Source: Galbula dea
Taxonomy: Eukaryota > Chordata > Aves > Piciformes > Galbulidae
NCBI GenBank assembly: GCA_013399015.1
Contig: VWZX01013781.1
Span: 372,001-436,000 of the forward strand
Length of the DNA: 64,000 bases
Reading direction: 5' to 3'
The translations under genes and the position numbers were made by a program. Of the stretch, positions 33,522 through 46,400 are shown piece after piece; the stretch's first letter is position 1; each line of letters starts with the position of its first letter. The notes below the pieces were generated by a model that saw only the letters and a program-made list of their open reading frames with translations, was not told the DNA's origin and ran no database searches.

Positions 33522-33621
33522 TAGGCTATCTAAATTCTTTCTTATGAGAAACTGACCTCTGCCTTGTCTAGTTTCTCTTTTGGGGTAACCTGGCCTTTGT
33601 GGCCTATAGTCGTATGCTACA

Positions 33622-35385
33622 CTGTACCAGAGGCCTTGAGCAGAGAGTTTATTTGCTGTGTCTCTGCTCTCATGGTGCTTCTGGGTAGATGTTGTCCGTG
33701 GGACTTCTCATCCCCAGCCAAATGTTTTTGGAACTGGCCTAGTTCAAGTGGAGCAAAAAAGATTATTTTGCTTATTCTGAAAGTTGTGCTTGCAGTTACA
33801 GACTTTAGTGATGCTTGCCTATTTTTGCCTGACATTGACTGTTCAGTTTGTGATTTAGACACTCTTCATTTTCCTGAAGACTACTACTCATATTTCTCAT
33901 TGTCTTTTATATGAGTTTTGTGCTCATTCCCACAGGATTTCTTCTTTTGGTTTCATTAATTTGTAAAGTTGGTTTAAATTTTAATTTTTTGCTTCCTAGC
34001 TTTCAGTCATTGGCATATTTAATAAATGTGGTTTGTATTCAGTATCTGTGTTGCTGATGTAAACATTGGAAAGAATGAAATCACTTTCAAACGAACGAAC
34101 ATTTTATTACCTCTAACTGTCAGAACTCCAGGGAGTTCTGCCCCTGCCACATCATATTATTTAATAGACTGTTTTTTTTCTTCTGGCTCATGACATTAAT
34201 TGCAAATGTTGTCTGAAGTTATGATTCTTAACTTTTTTAAAAATCATTTCCTTCCCACTGTTCCTATTCAAAGTCAATTACTATATTTTAGAGGGAAATT
34301 AAATTGATTTGATCTGACTTGATTGAAATTGTGTTGCTATCTGCTAATCTTCTATGTGTTTAAAGATAATGTGTCTTAGAACTTGTGGTAACAACTAGCA
34401 ACTCTCATTACCTACTTTTTGCACTGTGCTTGTCTTTTTTGAAATTTCCCCCACCCAGAGTAGCAGAGAAATGATTGATGGGGACAGAACTTTTCTGTTT
34501 CAGGGTTGTCACAGTTATACTAAGTTACTGTGCAAGTGGGAAAACTTGCAGTGTAATGCCATTATACTCATGGGGATTAAATCTGTAGATGCAGCCAGTG
34601 GCAAAAATGGGGATAAAATTGTGAAATTACTCTTGATTTTTTTGAGAACTCTTTGTGGAAGAATTAAAAAAAAATCTCTGCTAGCTCACCTCACCACAAA
34701 GAAGCTCAATGGAAAGGGAAGAGAGCTGGTTGAACTGAATGATTTCTCCCTTCAGGTGCATTGGCAGTTTTCATGTGTTACTTTCTATGTCAGCAAGAGT
34801 AAAGCATTTCCTCCGAGAGTTTTGTGAGCTAGTAGCGTAAAGACTGCTCCTGTCTGTGCAAAATGAGGCCTGATGGAAGCAAGGGAACCTGTTTTCTTTA
34901 ATGTATGTAGTACTGCATTCGACTTGCTGCTTGTTCTCTGGAAGAATTTATGGCATGAACTTCTAGTACTAATCTACATTGGTTATCTTATCTGACTGAG
35001 AAAGTAGCTTTTAAAGTATCTTCAAAGTTCAGTTATTGCTGAACAAGGTTTTCAAACACTGTGTAGGAGGCTGTTTGTTTGAATTAAGGATCTAATTTGG
35101 ATGACTGTTAGGATAAAATGATTCAGCCTTGAAACAACTATGAATTTAGAGGGGAAAAACTAACAACAGAACTATTTTGGCATTTCTTTCAAGATGGCAT
35201 GGATCTTCTTTCAGAACAAACTGTACAGTGGCAAAATCTTCTATTTCTGGTCTGTTAACATGATTAGTGCTCAATCTCAATATGTATTGACTAAAGCATT
35301 AAAAGGGTTCTTGTAAGGATAGGGCCTTTTATCTTCAAGCTCAGAGGCCTTTGGTTCTGCTATGATGCTTACTATTAGGTGGCCT
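33622..35385 (+). other. HS6ST3: HS6ST3 intron 1 segment between LTRs
   Basis: AT-rich unique intron sequence. It has a 9-bp inverted repeat CAGAACTCC/GGAGTTCTG at 34121-34140 with a 2-base loop. A 133-codon open frame at 34426-34827 resembles no protein family I know and is probably fortuitous. Confidence 0.6.
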
Positions 35386-35390
35386 CATGT

Positions 35391-36083
35391 TGTCGAGGGT
35401 TGAGGCTGGGCTGACCACCAACCCAATGACAGATGCTCCCTGTTATCCCCTCTTTCCCCTCACCCCCAGGAAGGGAAAGGGGATAAGAGAGAGACAGAGA
35501 GGCTTGTGGATTGGAAAATAAAACTAAAACTACTTTAATAACAATAATAATAGTGATGATGATAAATGAAATATATGCAGATATATACAAAACCCGATAC
35601 TGAACCAACACCCCCCTTGATGGTAACTACACTACCACTGATAGGGTGACAGAAGGCCTTAGGATCACCAAAGCGCAGGAGAAGGAAGGAACCAAGAAGG
35701 TAGAATACTCTAGCAACCCAGAATAATCATCCCAATAATCATCTAGGAAAGGGGAACTGACCCCCAGTTTATATATTGAATATGGCATATATGGGATGGA
35801 ATACTTCTGGTTGTCAGTTTAGGGTCACCTGTCCTGTCTTCTCCTCCCTGCAGGTGCAGCCTTTACCCTGCACCCCCCAACATGAGACACAAGATTTAGC
35901 AGTGACCTTGCTTTGCATACCAATCCCTGGTAGTAAATCTAAACATTACGCCTTATCACTGATAGAAGCTGGCAGTGTCTATGAAAACATGATGCTAGTT
36001 TCAGAAACTGCAGTTTCTCAGAGGAGCTTCAACTGAAAAAATAAAATCACTGAATTAGTTCTGTTCTAACCCAAACCAGGACA
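35391..36083 (+). mobile_element. ERVL-like solo LTR with 5-bp target duplication
   Basis: A 693-bp TG...CA element starting TGTCGAGGGTTGAGGCTGGG and ending CTAACCCAAACCAGGACA, the typical avian ERVL LTR terminus. The 5-bp CATGT is duplicated at 35386-35390 and 36084-36088. Features in order: GAGAGAGACAGAGAG followed by an A/T-rich AATAACAATAATAATAG tract, TTTATATATTGAATATGGC (TATA-like, about 35768), GTCAGTTTAGGGTCACCTGT, and AATAAAATCACTGAATTAG near the 3' end. No internal viral genes remain, so it formed by LTR-LTR recombination. A diverged relative sits at 21330-21822. Confidence 0.85.
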
Positions 36084-37117
36084 CATGTGTATGTCTGTAA
36101 AAATCTGGAGTTTGACCCACAGCTTAAAGTCATCTTAGAAAAAGCAGGTGGGGGGATTAGCTTTTAATTAATGGTTTAAACTTAATGTGCCTTTTCTTTA
36201 AAAACCAGTAATCCGTTAGAAAACTGAACAAGAACTTTTTCACAGTAAGGGTGACCAAGTAGCCTAGTTCTGACTTGTTTTTTGAGCTGGCTTTTGTTGA
36301 AGTAGCAAATGCATTTGTATCTGAGTGTGCGTTTTCACACCTGAAAGTAGCTACTTGCAGTGTTTGACTTGATTTCCATGTGTCCTTGTACACAGGCTCT
36401 GGTTGAGAATGTGGGGGTGGGTGGAATAGCAATAGATGGTGTTTGCTTGAAGAAACCCATCAGAATCAGAGGGGAAAGAAAAGAAGCAAGATAGAAATAT
36501 GCTGTGAGGCCAAAGTGAGAGCAAAGTCTTGAAGACAGCAGAGGTGAGCAGGTAGCAGAAATAAAGCTACATCTTTGCGAGGTGAAGGAAGGATTGAAAG
36601 GATACAATTTAAGTTCATTATTTTCCAAATAAAACTCGGTTTAGGGTTTAAAGCTCTCCATATGTTCTTTTATGCTTACTGAAAGAGAAGAATGTGGACA
36701 TAATGAGAAACTTCAGGTACTAGCTAGTTTTAGCTCCTGTCCTACATAAGTCTTTTTTTCTGGCATGGGTTTCTCAGGTCAGATAACTGATGGAATAAGA
36801 GACCCAACAATTAAATTAAGCATCTTTATTTCCTGCACTGTAAATCACAGTAGCACAGTTGTCATGTAATATTTTCATCCTTTAAGTAGACCTTAATTTT
36901 TAGTGATGGGAGTAGGATCATTATTTTCCAAGGGGCTTCAAATGTGAGTGATGAGTAACTTCTATAACTGCAAAAAACTTTGTTTTCATGCCAGAAAAGC
37001 CTCTGTGAGGCTAAAGCTGTATTCTTTTCTGTTGCTGACCTAACAGGGTTCAGATAAGAAGAGTAACTTTATGAAATATTTTATGTTGATCTCTACCACT
37101 AGTTATTTAGATTTATT
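36084..37117 (+). other. HS6ST3: HS6ST3 intron 1 segment
   Basis: Unique AT-rich intron sequence; nothing recognised. Confidence 0.6.
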
Positions 37118-37450
37118 ATAGAATCACGTAGGTATGAAGGACCCCCTGGTGGTCATTTAGCTCAAACCCCTACTCAAAAGGCAGTCTAACTAGAGCTAAT
37201 TGCTCTGGGCTTTGCCCAGAAATTTTGAATAAATTGAAGGATGGAGATGCCACAGAGGTTCTGTTCAACCTCTTCCTGTGTTTGACCACCCTCATGGGAA
37301 GGGAGCTTCTCACATAGCTGAAATTTCCCATTTTCCAAGTTGTATTCATGTCTTATCACTGTGTACCTCCCAAAGAGTCTGGTTACGACTTCTCTGTACA
37401 GTGTCACATGAAAATTGAACAGGCCAATAAGGTCTGCCTCTGACTTCTGC
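37118..37450 (-). repeat. Old CR1 LINE 3' fragment
   Basis: Antisense CR1 beginning TATAGAATCACGTAGGTATG, then GGACCCCCTGGTGGTCATTT, CCTCTTCCTGTGTTTGACCA, and ending in degraded text (TGAACAGGCCAATAAGGTCT). Much diverged. Confidence 0.75.
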
Positions 37451-40400
37451 AGATTATTTTGTATTAGTGTATAACTCTTTGTTTTGATTAAATGGCCAGA
37501 TATCTGACAATGGCATAAGGAATCTCATTGTAATATGGGTCAGTGACAGGCATCTAAAGGGCTGCTGGGCATTGCTATAAAGCAGTAGTAAAACTGATGG
37601 ACTGCATCTAACTAACAGATTGACTGTGATGCTGAAGTGTGGCCGCATAGAACTGCAGCTTTGATTAGAAGAGCGATGGGAATCATAGATGTTCTCATGT
37701 CATGCTCTGCTACTTGTATTTCAGTCCATTATCAGGTAGTTCCAAGGAAAATACTAAAAATAAACCCAAACAAAACATAAAAATCAAGGGAATTGGAAAG
37801 TATTCATAGCGAGAAGGTAATTGTAGTTGTGTTGGTATTTTAAAGAAAATTACAAGTTGTGTATCATTTCAGGAGCCAAATTTGTTACTATGTGACTAGA
37901 GGATTTTCGCTTTGTGTCATATTTTATATATATATATATGTATATATATCTCTCTCTCTATATATATATATCTAACAAAAGAATGTAAAAGGATATGTGG
38001 AAAAAGGAAAGTTTCTGTTCCACAATCATGTTTTGTTTTTTCTGTAAAGATGCCTTTTATTTCTTGTTTTATCCAGGTGACATCCTACACTTCTGATTTA
38101 CCTCCTTGCTGGCCTGATGTTGTTGCTCATTCTTCCACATCACTGTCCTTCCTATCTTGCCAGCTCTTTTGCTTTTGTTTTATATGCTTTTTCTTGTGTG
38201 ACTTGCATCTCCTTTGCATTGTACCTGGTTGCTTTACATACAGAATGAGCTGGTTGGAGGTAGTGCTCATCTCTGCTCAGCTTGTTTGGCAAGCTGCAGG
38301 CTTAAATTGTCCAGCTCTGTTGAGCCTGTCCACCCTGCTAAGGTTCAAAGGGGCTTTTGCATTTTTAGCTGTTTGGCCTTGACAGGGCTAGCAGAAGTGA
38401 CTACTTTTAATCTGTTCTAAAGTCTTTGTTTTATTGTTCCCTCTGTTCTGAACAGTACACAGAAACTGTTAAGGAAAAATAGCTGTTCTCTTCCCCCTAC
38501 CTGAAAAGAGAGGGCATTTCCATGTAACTCCTCTTTCTTTCTGTCTGCTGCCTTAAGCTGCTGTTCAGAGGGTTTTTATAATTGCTTCCCTTTGATTTGT
38601 ATTCCATTTCTCCTAGGATAAATTATTAAATAATTGCCAATTGTCTCTATAGCACATGCCTCAGTCTTCTGGTTTTCTAAAGTCTTGGAGAAGAAGGTAT
38701 TTAAGATTAGTGTTGACAGAGTTGGCAGAAAAATTTCATACTTTACTATCAGCTGTCAGTCAGCAGTACTGAAACCGAGCTCTGCACCCACCAGTTTCAT
38801 CCTGAGCCAGGAAAGAGGAAAGTCCTTTGCTGCAGGTGAAGGAAGGTAGATAGGTCCTGACTTTGTCCCCCTGCCACAGAGGGAAAGAAAGAAGATTGCT
38901 AATGCTTCTGTAAAATAGGGGAAAAAAAGACAAACAAAGTGATGGTTTGATGGGACGAGAATAAAAGTATAAAGTAAGTAGGAGAATTTAGGTACAGGTG
39001 GGGAGGATACCCTTGGGCTCTACAGAGGAAAAAGTGATTTCATGATGGAAGCAATAAACAAGGAAATCCAAATACAACATTCGTTGTGTTTTGTCACTGC
39101 AGTGGCTTGTTCAGTCTCAAGTAGTTCAATTTTAATTTCTTACAAATTTTTGAGAGCTAATTTTAAGCAGTTAGCTTATGCTTTCTTGTTATCTTTTAAG
39201 GGAGATTTGTTTGCTTTCTGCTTTTTGAGTTCACATCTAGTATCTGGATTCTGGTTTTTTTTCTTTTATTTGACAGCAGTCATGGGTTAGAAATTAAGAG
39301 AAACAACAGCTCATGAAAAATGATAAATCTCTAATTACAGGACTTGGAGCCTCATGAACAATGTAGTGTATAAATGCACAGAAGCTGACTCTATTGGGTG
39401 ATTGTTCTCCTGTCCTTCCTTCTTTTTCAAAGCCTTTCGTTCTTTTCTGGCCTCTTAGTTGTGCTGCTCCCTGGCCAGCCTCGTGCCTGCATGCTAGTGG
39501 CAGTGGCTGTAGCAATGATTGATGTGGTAACTAAATTGCTAGACACAGTTAGTGAGTATTTCATGGAGCAGTTAGTCTGCAAACCTGAAGATGGAGAAGC
39601 AGTTTATGTGGTTCTGAACTTGTGTGCAGGATCTGGTTCAAAGTTTTGCTGTCAAACATTTGTTCTCTATAATGTATTTAAATCTCATGTAGGACCCAAC
39701 ACTTATACCTCTGAAAATGCCCTTCTTTTGAGGTTTTGTTTTCTTAGGCAAAACTACTTAAAATAAAAGAGCATATTGAAGGCAATTTACAGAAGTGGAA
39801 TCCTTGCAGTTGGCATGGGAACTGCTTTAAGATGCTGGGCAGGAGTCTTGGAGAAAATGCATGCACCCGTCAAAGACAAAGTCCAAAACAAAACTGGTGT
39901 GTCATAGCTAAACAGCAGGGTAAGAGGCAGTTACACAAGGCAGTTTTTATTATTTTTTAAAAAGGTCAAGTTTGTTTGCAAGAGCAAAATACAAAAGTTT
40001 AGAAGTTCTGGCAAGATAAGGTAAAAATGCAGTGCAGCCAAGAAAGATGTTTGAGGAACAGTTTGCAGAAGGTAAAAAACAAATCTTTTGGAAACACACT
40101 GGAAACGAGAAGTCCATCGGATAATGCATTGGGCTAATACATGATCTTTCCTTCTGTATTCTGATTGAGAATAGAGCTCTGTCAAGAAAGAAGCTATTGT
40201 TTTGCCTCTTGCATCTTTGTTCATCCTTGAGCTTTGAACAATTTCTGTTCAGGAATATTTCATTATGAAGGATGTGTCAAAGGATCTCTCTTCAGATTGA
40301 AGTGTTGGTGGAAGCAATTATGGAACAATTTTTTTTGAAAGGCATTAAAAAAACAAAAGGCATAAACCAGATGTTATTTAAAGGTGCTAGTTGCCAGAAT

Positions 40401-43400
40401 TAATTGGTATTTAAAGGAGCTCAGGAATTAAATAACCAAACTACTAAATGTGGATGTGACCTTCTGCTTAAAACCTGATATTTGGAAATTTTGGGAGTAA
40501 TTTTTAAGACCACTTCTTCTTACCAATAATCTTGTCATCTGCAAAGGGAGAACTAGGAGAAACTATTACAGGGAATAGAATTAGAATTAGTGGTTAGTTG
40601 TATAGCACAACACAGTGAGAGGTCCCTGTGGATTTTGTGATAGGAAATCATGCCTGAATTTTTTCCAGTCTTCAAAAATAACTCAAAATCGCTGAACTCC
40701 TAGCAAACTTGTTCATTAAGACAGTCCTTTTAGGCCAGTGCTCATTTTGAGAATCATTGATAATAGGTATATGAATAATAGCAGTGAAATCCTTGTAACT
40801 TTTCAGAATAAATGCAAACTCTTGAGGGAAGGAAACAAAAGTTTCTGGATGCCCTAGTCCTTTCATGCCTTACAGGTTCTTGGCTTGAAACATTGGTTTC
40901 AAGTTTCTTGGCCATTGTTGCCCATATAGCACTCAAACGCAATACTTATGCAGACACTGGCACTGCAATAGATAGATTATAAATCCATTGAATCCAAATA
41001 AACATCATGGAGTACAGTAAAATTTGTGTGAAGTTTCTGTGAGCTGCATGTATATGCACCTTTTAATCCTTTCCATACTGAAAAGGTGGTTTTGGCTTGA
41101 TGAGATGTTGGTATAAAAAGTACTTGCATATAAAAAGATGTGCTTAGATACATCTGCTGTGGTAAATCTCATTCAGCTGACAGAGTGAGTCTGCAAATTC
41201 TGACAGCTTTTTATTGGGTGGTACAGCTGTTAGCATAGATACATATGGTAGCGATGCTTAGAAATACTACCTGTGAGTTCTTAAATATGTATAAAGCAAA
41301 GAAATCCTTTACTTTCATTTGGCACTTTTAAGATGACCTATACTGACTTTTGAAACTGTAATTTTAAATCTTCAACTACAAGGCTTTTAAAAAAATGTTG
41401 GGTTTTTGGTGTTTGGGGTTTTTTTTTCTTTTCCTTTTTGGTTTTCTTAGTTTATTTTCTTTTCCAGAAATGCAGTGCAATCTCTTAGGACCCTGAATCA
41501 AGACAGCATATTTAGGTGGAATTACTTCCTCTATGCATCTCCATCTTTATATCAAGCATGCCAAAATAAACTAAACTTTTAAATCCCCCAAACTAAAGAC
41601 TTTATCCTGGTCAAATGTGTTGTGTTCTAGTAAAAACAGGAAAACCTCAGGGTGAAGCAGGGTTAGTTTTATGATGAAAACAAATTACTCCCTGCTTCAC
41701 ATGTCATTCAAGTATGTTGTTGGCTTTTCCTTACTACTTCTTTCGGTCCCTGTTCATTGTTCCCTCTTCCAGTGGTTGCTCAGCATGAGGCAGTCTGTGT
41801 TCTCCATCTTGAGATTTTTTTTTTTTCCTCGGAGCCCCTGAAAAAATGTCCTTGTTCAGTAGTCACCTTTTGAGGATTGAGCGTGGTTCTGCTTTCGGAA
41901 GCTGTTGAGAACGCTTAGTCTTACCTGCCCTGTTGCTTCCCTACTTGCTGTCTGTCCCTCTCTGTCAGTTGTGTGCTTCTCTTCTGTATTTTTAGTGGCT
42001 GAGAGTGCTCAGTGTTTAGGAAAGAAGTCTCCTTCATTCCCTAGTCTCCTTTCTTCTCCACCATCACATTCTCTAAACATGCTGGTTTAGTCTTCGTCAC
42101 ATGTCATTTTACAAATTGCAGAGTTTTATGGTGTTCTGTTAAACATAACCTCATAAATTAATGAAGATACCAAACTCTGCAAAGCATAAACATGAATTAG
42201 TGTTTGCTACTGAGTGTCTCTCAAGCTATATCACCAGCATGGGGAACAGCCAAGGAGGGGCAAGTGAGCAAGGAGCTTTCAGAGCTGGAGTGATAATGCA
42301 AGGTTTCTTTGTATTTCCTGCAAACTTAGGTAAGAAATCCCTTGGACCATTTCCTTTTATCCACTGCAGCATAGGCACAGCCATCATTAATGATTGTTTT
42401 GGATGTAAATAGCAATGGTATAATTACACTATAAACCCTTTCTATTTGACAGTAATGGAAGCAAACTTTGTACCTGCAGTTGAGGGTATGAACGTCTAAT
42501 GCTTTCACTGTTTGCATCAATTTTTCTTCTTCTAAATTTCTTGAGGGATTGATCCAATCTACAATTAGCTGATAAGCTTATTGGGTGTAAATTTAATTGC
42601 ATTATACTCTCCCTGGTTATGCAAAAATTCCACACACACTATATTGTGGGATTTGAGACTTCATTTAGTTAAAAGTTGAGAGTGATTATATTCTCACAGG
42701 TTAGCCTTGCTCTAGGCTGCTTGGTGTTCAGTTTTGAAGGAGGCACACCTAGGTATCATATTGATGGAAGAATGACTACCAACTACCAAGGTATTTTACC
42801 ACAACTCTCTTAGCATACTAGCACATCTGGGAAGGATTTTGAAAGGTTCAGTTCAGTCTCATTAACAGACTTCAGCTTTGTGACATTCAGAAAGGAAGGA
42901 AAAGTATTACCTACTGTGAAAAGATAAACCAATTGACAGTTAGTGCATGCATAGTGCAATAGCTGTCTTGTATCTCACACTGCCTTGAAGCAGCAGCCCA
43001 ACAGTGACAGAACCCCTTTTCTTAATCAGAGAAGAGCCCAGGAAGAGATTATGGCTAAGTGTGAGAATATGACAAAATCACATGTCATTCTCAAGAACAA
43101 CAGCAACAGAAATCCCTAGAGGTACAGAGACAACCTGACTAGGTATTCACTGGCACACTGCTGATGTATTTTAAGGAGTTAGAACTTCTCAAAATGATGG
43201 TATTTCAATGCTGACAAATGAAGAAAAACGTGGATTCTGATTTATGTGGAATTAAGGGCCATTCATGTTTGTAGGCAGAAGTAAATCAAACTCACTGAAG
43301 TTCATCTGTTCTAATTTAGGAAATGTTAAATATGTCTTTGTTATTGCATAGCCTGCAGGCAAATTATTCCCCCAGCACATGCATAGTGTTTTATTTACAA

Positions 43401-46400
43401 TTGTGTAAGTGTCACTGCTGCATACCTTTGCAGTTAAGTCACATATCTTGTGCAGTCTTATCAAATAATTTATCCTCTATTTGCATCTTCTGGGTGTTTG
43501 ATGAAAGAGAAGGGGAGATGGTTTCCTCAAAAGAGACTGTGGTGCTGTGTGCATGGCTTTTTTTTATGGTGGTTTGGTTTTTCTTTTAACACTTCTTGCA
43601 TGTAGCAGTATGTATAAGCATCTCATTGTTGCAGAAGATGGAATGAATGTTTATCTATATCTTCTTATATTCCTGTGTTGTTATTGAGAAATGGTAATAA
43701 TTGAGGAGGTCAGGTCACTGAGCAATCTTAACTGAACTTAACAATCTTAACTTAACTTGCTTGCTTCCACTTATCTCAGTGTTTCAGACTACTTGACTCA
43801 AATACGTCATCTGCAACAAATCTAAACTCTAAATTTATGTAATGAAGGTTCAGAGGCCCTTCTGAGATTTCTACCAGTGATGCCAGTAGAAGGAAACTCA
43901 AAGAAATTTAATGTTTGCCATCACTGGTGTCCTTAATAAAATCTGAGGTATACTTACCTTCTAATAGAAATACACATACAGGGGTCCAAAAATAATTTGC
44001 CAGTTAGCCAAAATAACTTGCTTTATACTTTCAAAACAAGATCTCTTTATCCCTCTCTTCTTAAAAACCTCAGCTAACTACTTCAGTGATATTGCAGAAC
44101 CCTGGGCTTCAGGTTAAGTCCTCCACAATTTTATCCTCTCAAGTAGGACCTAAAATGACTGAGGAGCAATTTCTTTAAACCTGTGCTTTTTTGACCAGCT
44201 GATTTGATATTGACAGTTTTCTGGGCAGTGTTGAAATTACACTTCTGTGTAATTCTGTGTTTTAAGCTAACTGTTTAGGCAAGGGACTAGATGGCAACTG
44301 GCTGTGCTGACCTACTGCCAGCACTTCAGTAAAATGGGTAGTGGCTCAGACTTCACTGACTTGTAGGGGATATTTAGCAGCAAGATAGTAATTGAATAAG
44401 GAGGTGTGCTTTTTAAGAATATGGGAGACCTGTGGTGTCAACTGCGCTTGTTTAAAATCTATTGGAGTTTTACCAGATCTGCAATTGAGTACTTCAAAAT
44501 CTACCCAGAATAAACTAGAGTCCTAATGGCAACAGGATCTACTGCTTTCCCTCTAGTAGAGGGGTTTCCAGAAGTGACAAACACAGTGAAGAGACAGGGA
44601 ACTTTGTTCTTCTTTTTCTTAAATTGGAAAGTAAGCATAATGGTAGTCTGTTATAAAGTGCTACAGATTTCACCAGATGTCTTTCAGAATGTGCTATAGT
44701 ATTCTAGGTTTTACTTTTTTTCCCCTTTTTTATCTGACATTGTTCTGGAAAGATGTAGCTGTAAGTCCACATTTATAAGAATTTTTTAATATGAATCACT
44801 GATTTTTCCAGAGGAGGGTTTGCAAGCTACTACTCAAAGGCCTAGTTGATTTACAATCGCAGTAACTAGTTTCTTGTCAGAGAAAATTCTAGAAAATGTT
44901 TGATATATTTTTGTAAACTATCAGATCATTTTTTGTCTGTTCTCTGTTTTGGGGCATTATTTATGGAATAGAACAGGAAAAAAAGCAGTGTTGACATACT
45001 AGCTAATGACATAGCTTTTCTGTAATTTTAAAGATTATAAATTGGATTGTTCTTTTGGTGCCCGTGTCTACCTCTGAAGATGTTTGGTTTGCAATTAATT
45101 TTTATATCATTCACTTATTTACAAAGATTAATTCCTTGAGGATTTCTTTATATCTAGTCATCTGTGGTACACATGCATATTTGTGTGAATTTACTGACTT
45201 GTATGTTTCTGTGGCTGTTTTAGTATTGTACCTTAAAGTAGTTTTCAAAATGTGGTAAGAATTACCTTCTAACTTCCAATGAAACATCCCTTCCCCAACC
45301 AAATGGACCAAAACCTCCTTTCTACCTAACTGCTAACAAAAAACCTCTTAACCCCACAAAGTAATAGTGTTTTTTTTATGTGAATTACTTTCACATTACT
45401 TTCTTAGGCAAGAGTGAGTAGTGAAAAAAGACATTTTAGAAAATCAAAGATTGGTTTTGAATAATATAGTAAGGATTCCTCATGTAAGAAAGTTGTTACC
45501 ACCCCAAACAGCAGAACAATAAGCTTATTTTGTGATAAAGTGTATTACTATCTGCTCTGAATCTGCCATGGATAACTTCTAAAAAAAATATGGCCATTAA
45601 AAATGTTTAGTTGGAAGATTATTGAAATGCAGCAGGCTTTTGTTTGAAGGATATCATAAATTAATTTTATGTATAAGCATATGGAGAATAAGATTAATCA
45701 AAGACCTTCATGCCCCCAGCAGTTTATTATAGTAGTTGACATCTCAAAATGTTGCCTAATTAATACTTGAGTTGCACAAGGTATTAATTCAGATCCTTGA
45801 AAAGTTAAGGATGCTGTTACAGGAGTCTTTGAGAAGATCTTACTGTTTGACCTTTTCTGCAATAAAATACCCATCACAGGAGAAGCTTTTGTAGTTTTAT
45901 CCTGCAGTGTTTCCATATATTGGGATGAAGATGAAATAAAACTGTTGGAATACTGTAGTATTTAATGTATTCACCTCTAGCTGTAAGAAATTTTGGTGGA
46001 CTTGTTTCCCAGTGCGGTAAATGTTATTGTGAACTCCTTTCTCAGTTGTGGTAGCCTGTGGTGATGACACTGCAGGAAAAACATTCAGTGTATCCTTAGC
46101 ATAAATTCAAGGCCCTGAGAGTGTGGAAGGGAAGAGATTGTGATGACACAATCTGCAGTTAGGATGCACCAGTTTTCACAGGTGATGTTTTCAAGCAGGG
46201 GAGAAAAATGCATACAGAAGCATCAGGCATACAGTCCTAAGCAGTCAAAAAACTAATATTAGAGAAATCTATCATCCTTGAAAATGTCTGCCTAATACCT
46301 TCCTTCACCATGAGGAAATAGGCTCAAGATACCAAGGGAAAAAGAGGCTACACTCCTTTGCCCCAGAGAATATAAAGTCTGAGTTGGTCTTGGAGTGTTA

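Larger units (their letters stand above)
33104..33621 (-). mobile_element. Solo LTR, second copy of the family at 6.2 kb
   Basis: Shares long U3 similarity with 6213-6782: GACCAATTA...AAGT(G/A)ACAC repeats, AACAACTACTATAAATG, GGGTGTCAAGGCCTTTGTG, GCTGACTCCCACTCTCTC, GAGAAACTGACCTCTGCCTT and GTATGCTACA. A 6-bp CTGTAC occurs at 33098-33103 and 33622-33627, a probable target duplication, although the terminal bases next to the left copy are not a clean LTR end. On the minus strand a TATAAAT (33183-33177) and an AATAAA (33161-33156) are present. U3 holds about four imperfect ~40-bp repeats (33187-33335). A (TC)n run occupies 33502-33521. Confidence 0.8.

Noticed and set aside
6213..33621. The two related LTRs as ends of one provirus
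   Set aside because: They are about 26.9 kb apart with HS6ST3 exon 1 between them, and each has its own different flanking duplication (GTAGCC and CTGTAC).
34426..34827. 133-codon open frame in HS6ST3 intron 1
   Set aside because: No similarity to any family I know, no repeat-derived coding signature, and one such frame is expected by chance in this length.
39398..39766. 122-codon open frame in HS6ST3 intron 1
   Set aside because: No recognisable domain; pyrimidine-rich start gives a spurious hydrophobic N-terminus.
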